A DNA stretch of 64,000 bases from Capnocytophaga catalasegens. GTDB taxonomy: Bacteria; Bacteroidota; Bacteroidia; Flavobacteriales; Flavobacteriaceae. A program made the position numbers and the translations under genes. Below are positions 63,419-64,000 of the stretch, one piece after another. Numbering within the stretch: the first letter of the stretch is position 1; every line of letters begins with the position of its first letter. The stretch covers positions 62,001-126,000 of the forward strand of contig NZ_BPMA01000014.1 in the NCBI RefSeq assembly GCF_026005215.1, given 5' to 3'. The notes below the pieces were generated by a model. The model worked only from the letters and a program-made list of their open reading frames with translations. It had not been told where the DNA came from and searched no databases.

Positions 63419-64000
63419 ATGAGAAAAATGTTGCTTTTGACAGGCTGTGCCATGTCGTTGATGATAGCTGGATGTAAATCTTCAAGCTATCCGAATTTGA
63501 AAGATGGTTTGTATGCTGATATTCAAACCAATAAAGGAAATATGCTTGTTGAATTATATTACAAGCAAACCCCTGTTACAGTTGCCAATTTTGTAAGTTT
63601 GGCTGAGGGAAAAAATACTTATGTAGTTGATTCGTTGAAAAACAAACCTTTTTATGATGGTACGATATTTCATCGTGTTATTAAAGAATTTATGATTCAA
63701 GGTGGCGACCCTACCGGAACAGGCATGGGAAGTCCTGGATACAAATTCGGAGATGAAATTGTTGATACACTACGTTTTACCAAAAAAGGGCAATTGGCAA
63801 TGGCTAATGCTGGACCTGCTACTAACGGAAGTCAGTTTTTTATCACACAAGTACTTACCGATTGGCTCAACGCAAATCATACTATTTTTGGACAAGTAGT
63901 ACAAGGAGAAAGTATTATTGATTCTATAGCCAATGTAGAAGTAAATGCAGCGAGTAAGCCTATTAACGATGTAATTATCAAAAAAATTGAGATTATTCGT
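63419..64000 (+). CDS. cyclophilin-type peptidyl-prolyl isomerase lipoprotein (partial, right edge)
   Basis: 194 codons without a stop before the edge. Lipobox MIAGC after a short hydrophobic stretch. Cyclophilin core: DIQTNKGNMLVELYYKQTPVT, YDGTIFHRVIKEFMIQGGDP, GQLAMANAGPATNGSQFFIT and NHTIFGQVVQG, with the catalytic arginine in FHRV. Probably a periplasmic folding helper. It starts 11 bp after gldI, so two proline isomerases of different families are encoded side by side. Confidence 0.9.
   Translation, partial: MRKMLLLTGCAMSLMIAGCKSSSYPNLKDGLYADIQTNKGNMLVELYYKQTPVTVANFVSLAEGKNTYVVDSLKNKPFYDGTIFHRVIKEFMIQGGDPTGTGMGSPGYKFGDEIVDTLRFTKKGQLAMANAGPATNGSQFFITQVLTDWLNANHTIFGQVVQGESIIDSIANVEVNAASKPINDVIIKKIEIIR

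Noticed and set aside
1-64000. tRNA or rRNA genes
   Set aside because: No cloverleaf-like segment with a T-loop GGTTCGA-type signature or rRNA sequence was found by eye in any gap; a tRNAscan or Rfam search would settle it.

Overview
The window looks like a low-GC (about one third GC by eye) chromosome segment from a gliding, sulfonolipid-making Bacteroidota, class Flavobacteriia. A Capnocytophaga-like organism is plausible but not proven. The evidence is: many promoters of the Bacteroidota type (TTTG, about 19 nt, then TAnnTTTG); no Shine-Dalgarno pattern; a GldI-type lipoprotein isomerase; a type IX secretion Plug protein; a cysteate/serine acyltransferase of the capnine type; LuxS; NrfHA nitrite reduction; and many lipoproteins with short signal peptides. 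No rRNA, tRNA, CRISPR array, intact transposon or prophage was seen.

Layout. 0-2.1 kb: start of a 5'-nucleotidase lipoprotein (cut by the edge), a DUF6913-like gene and dapA, then a tiny promoter-terminator unit that may be a small RNA. 2.2-8.1 kb: a secreted unknown, a GH3-family ligase divergent from a DUF2797 zinc protein, a hairpin repeat, a small beta-barrel, and menE with a CPBP protease. 8.2-11.7 kb: a 41-residue membrane protein, an Lrp/AsnC regulator, an M14 carboxypeptidase, an XRE regulator and terC, the last three threaded by repeated TTACAnnTGTAA palindromes. 11.7-14.8 kb: panB and a GH32-like lipoprotein that has lost all three catalytic residues. 15-18.1 kb: a probable capnine (sulfonolipid) locus with an alpha-oxoamine synthase, a GNAT and a cysteine-synthase-like enzyme.

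18.2-25.4 kb: a 6 x 42-bp tandem repeat, lnt, a small membrane protein, a pRiA4b ORF-3-like protein, gpmA, a nucleoid-associated protein, pabB-pabC and a CCG-domain protein. 25.4-28.8 kb is the accessory patch: a decayed TssD/Hcp-fused effector, lipase-like and immunity-like remnants, and a frameshifted membrane gene. 28.8-45.5 kb is housekeeping: T9SS Plug, arginine decarboxylase and agmatinase behind a structured leader, tgt, a flippase, ddl, coaD, an RsmI-like methyltransferase, ffh, two DUF2750 paralogues, luxS, recN, gpmI and glmM. 45.5-46.1 kb has an AraC remnant and a second 42-bp palindromic array. 46.2-64 kb: ccsBA, a very AT-rich gap, an OmpA lipoprotein, a lipocalin-like lipoprotein, a patatin-BamA fusion, an ACC-deaminase-like enzyme, a LysM glucosaminidase, nrfHA, prfC, an M3 peptidase, nrnA, gldI and a cyclophilin cut by the right edge.

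How it fits together: ccsBA matures the c-type hemes that NrfHA needs for nitrite ammonification. Lnt finishes the many lipoproteins. Capnine lipids, Plug and GldI all bear on the gliding/type IX secretion surface. glmM, ddl, the flippase and the glucosaminidase serve the envelope. The most unusual items are the catalytically dead GH32, the palindrome regulon around the XRE gene, the two 42-bp palindromic arrays that appear to share one architecture, and the decayed type VI effector locus.
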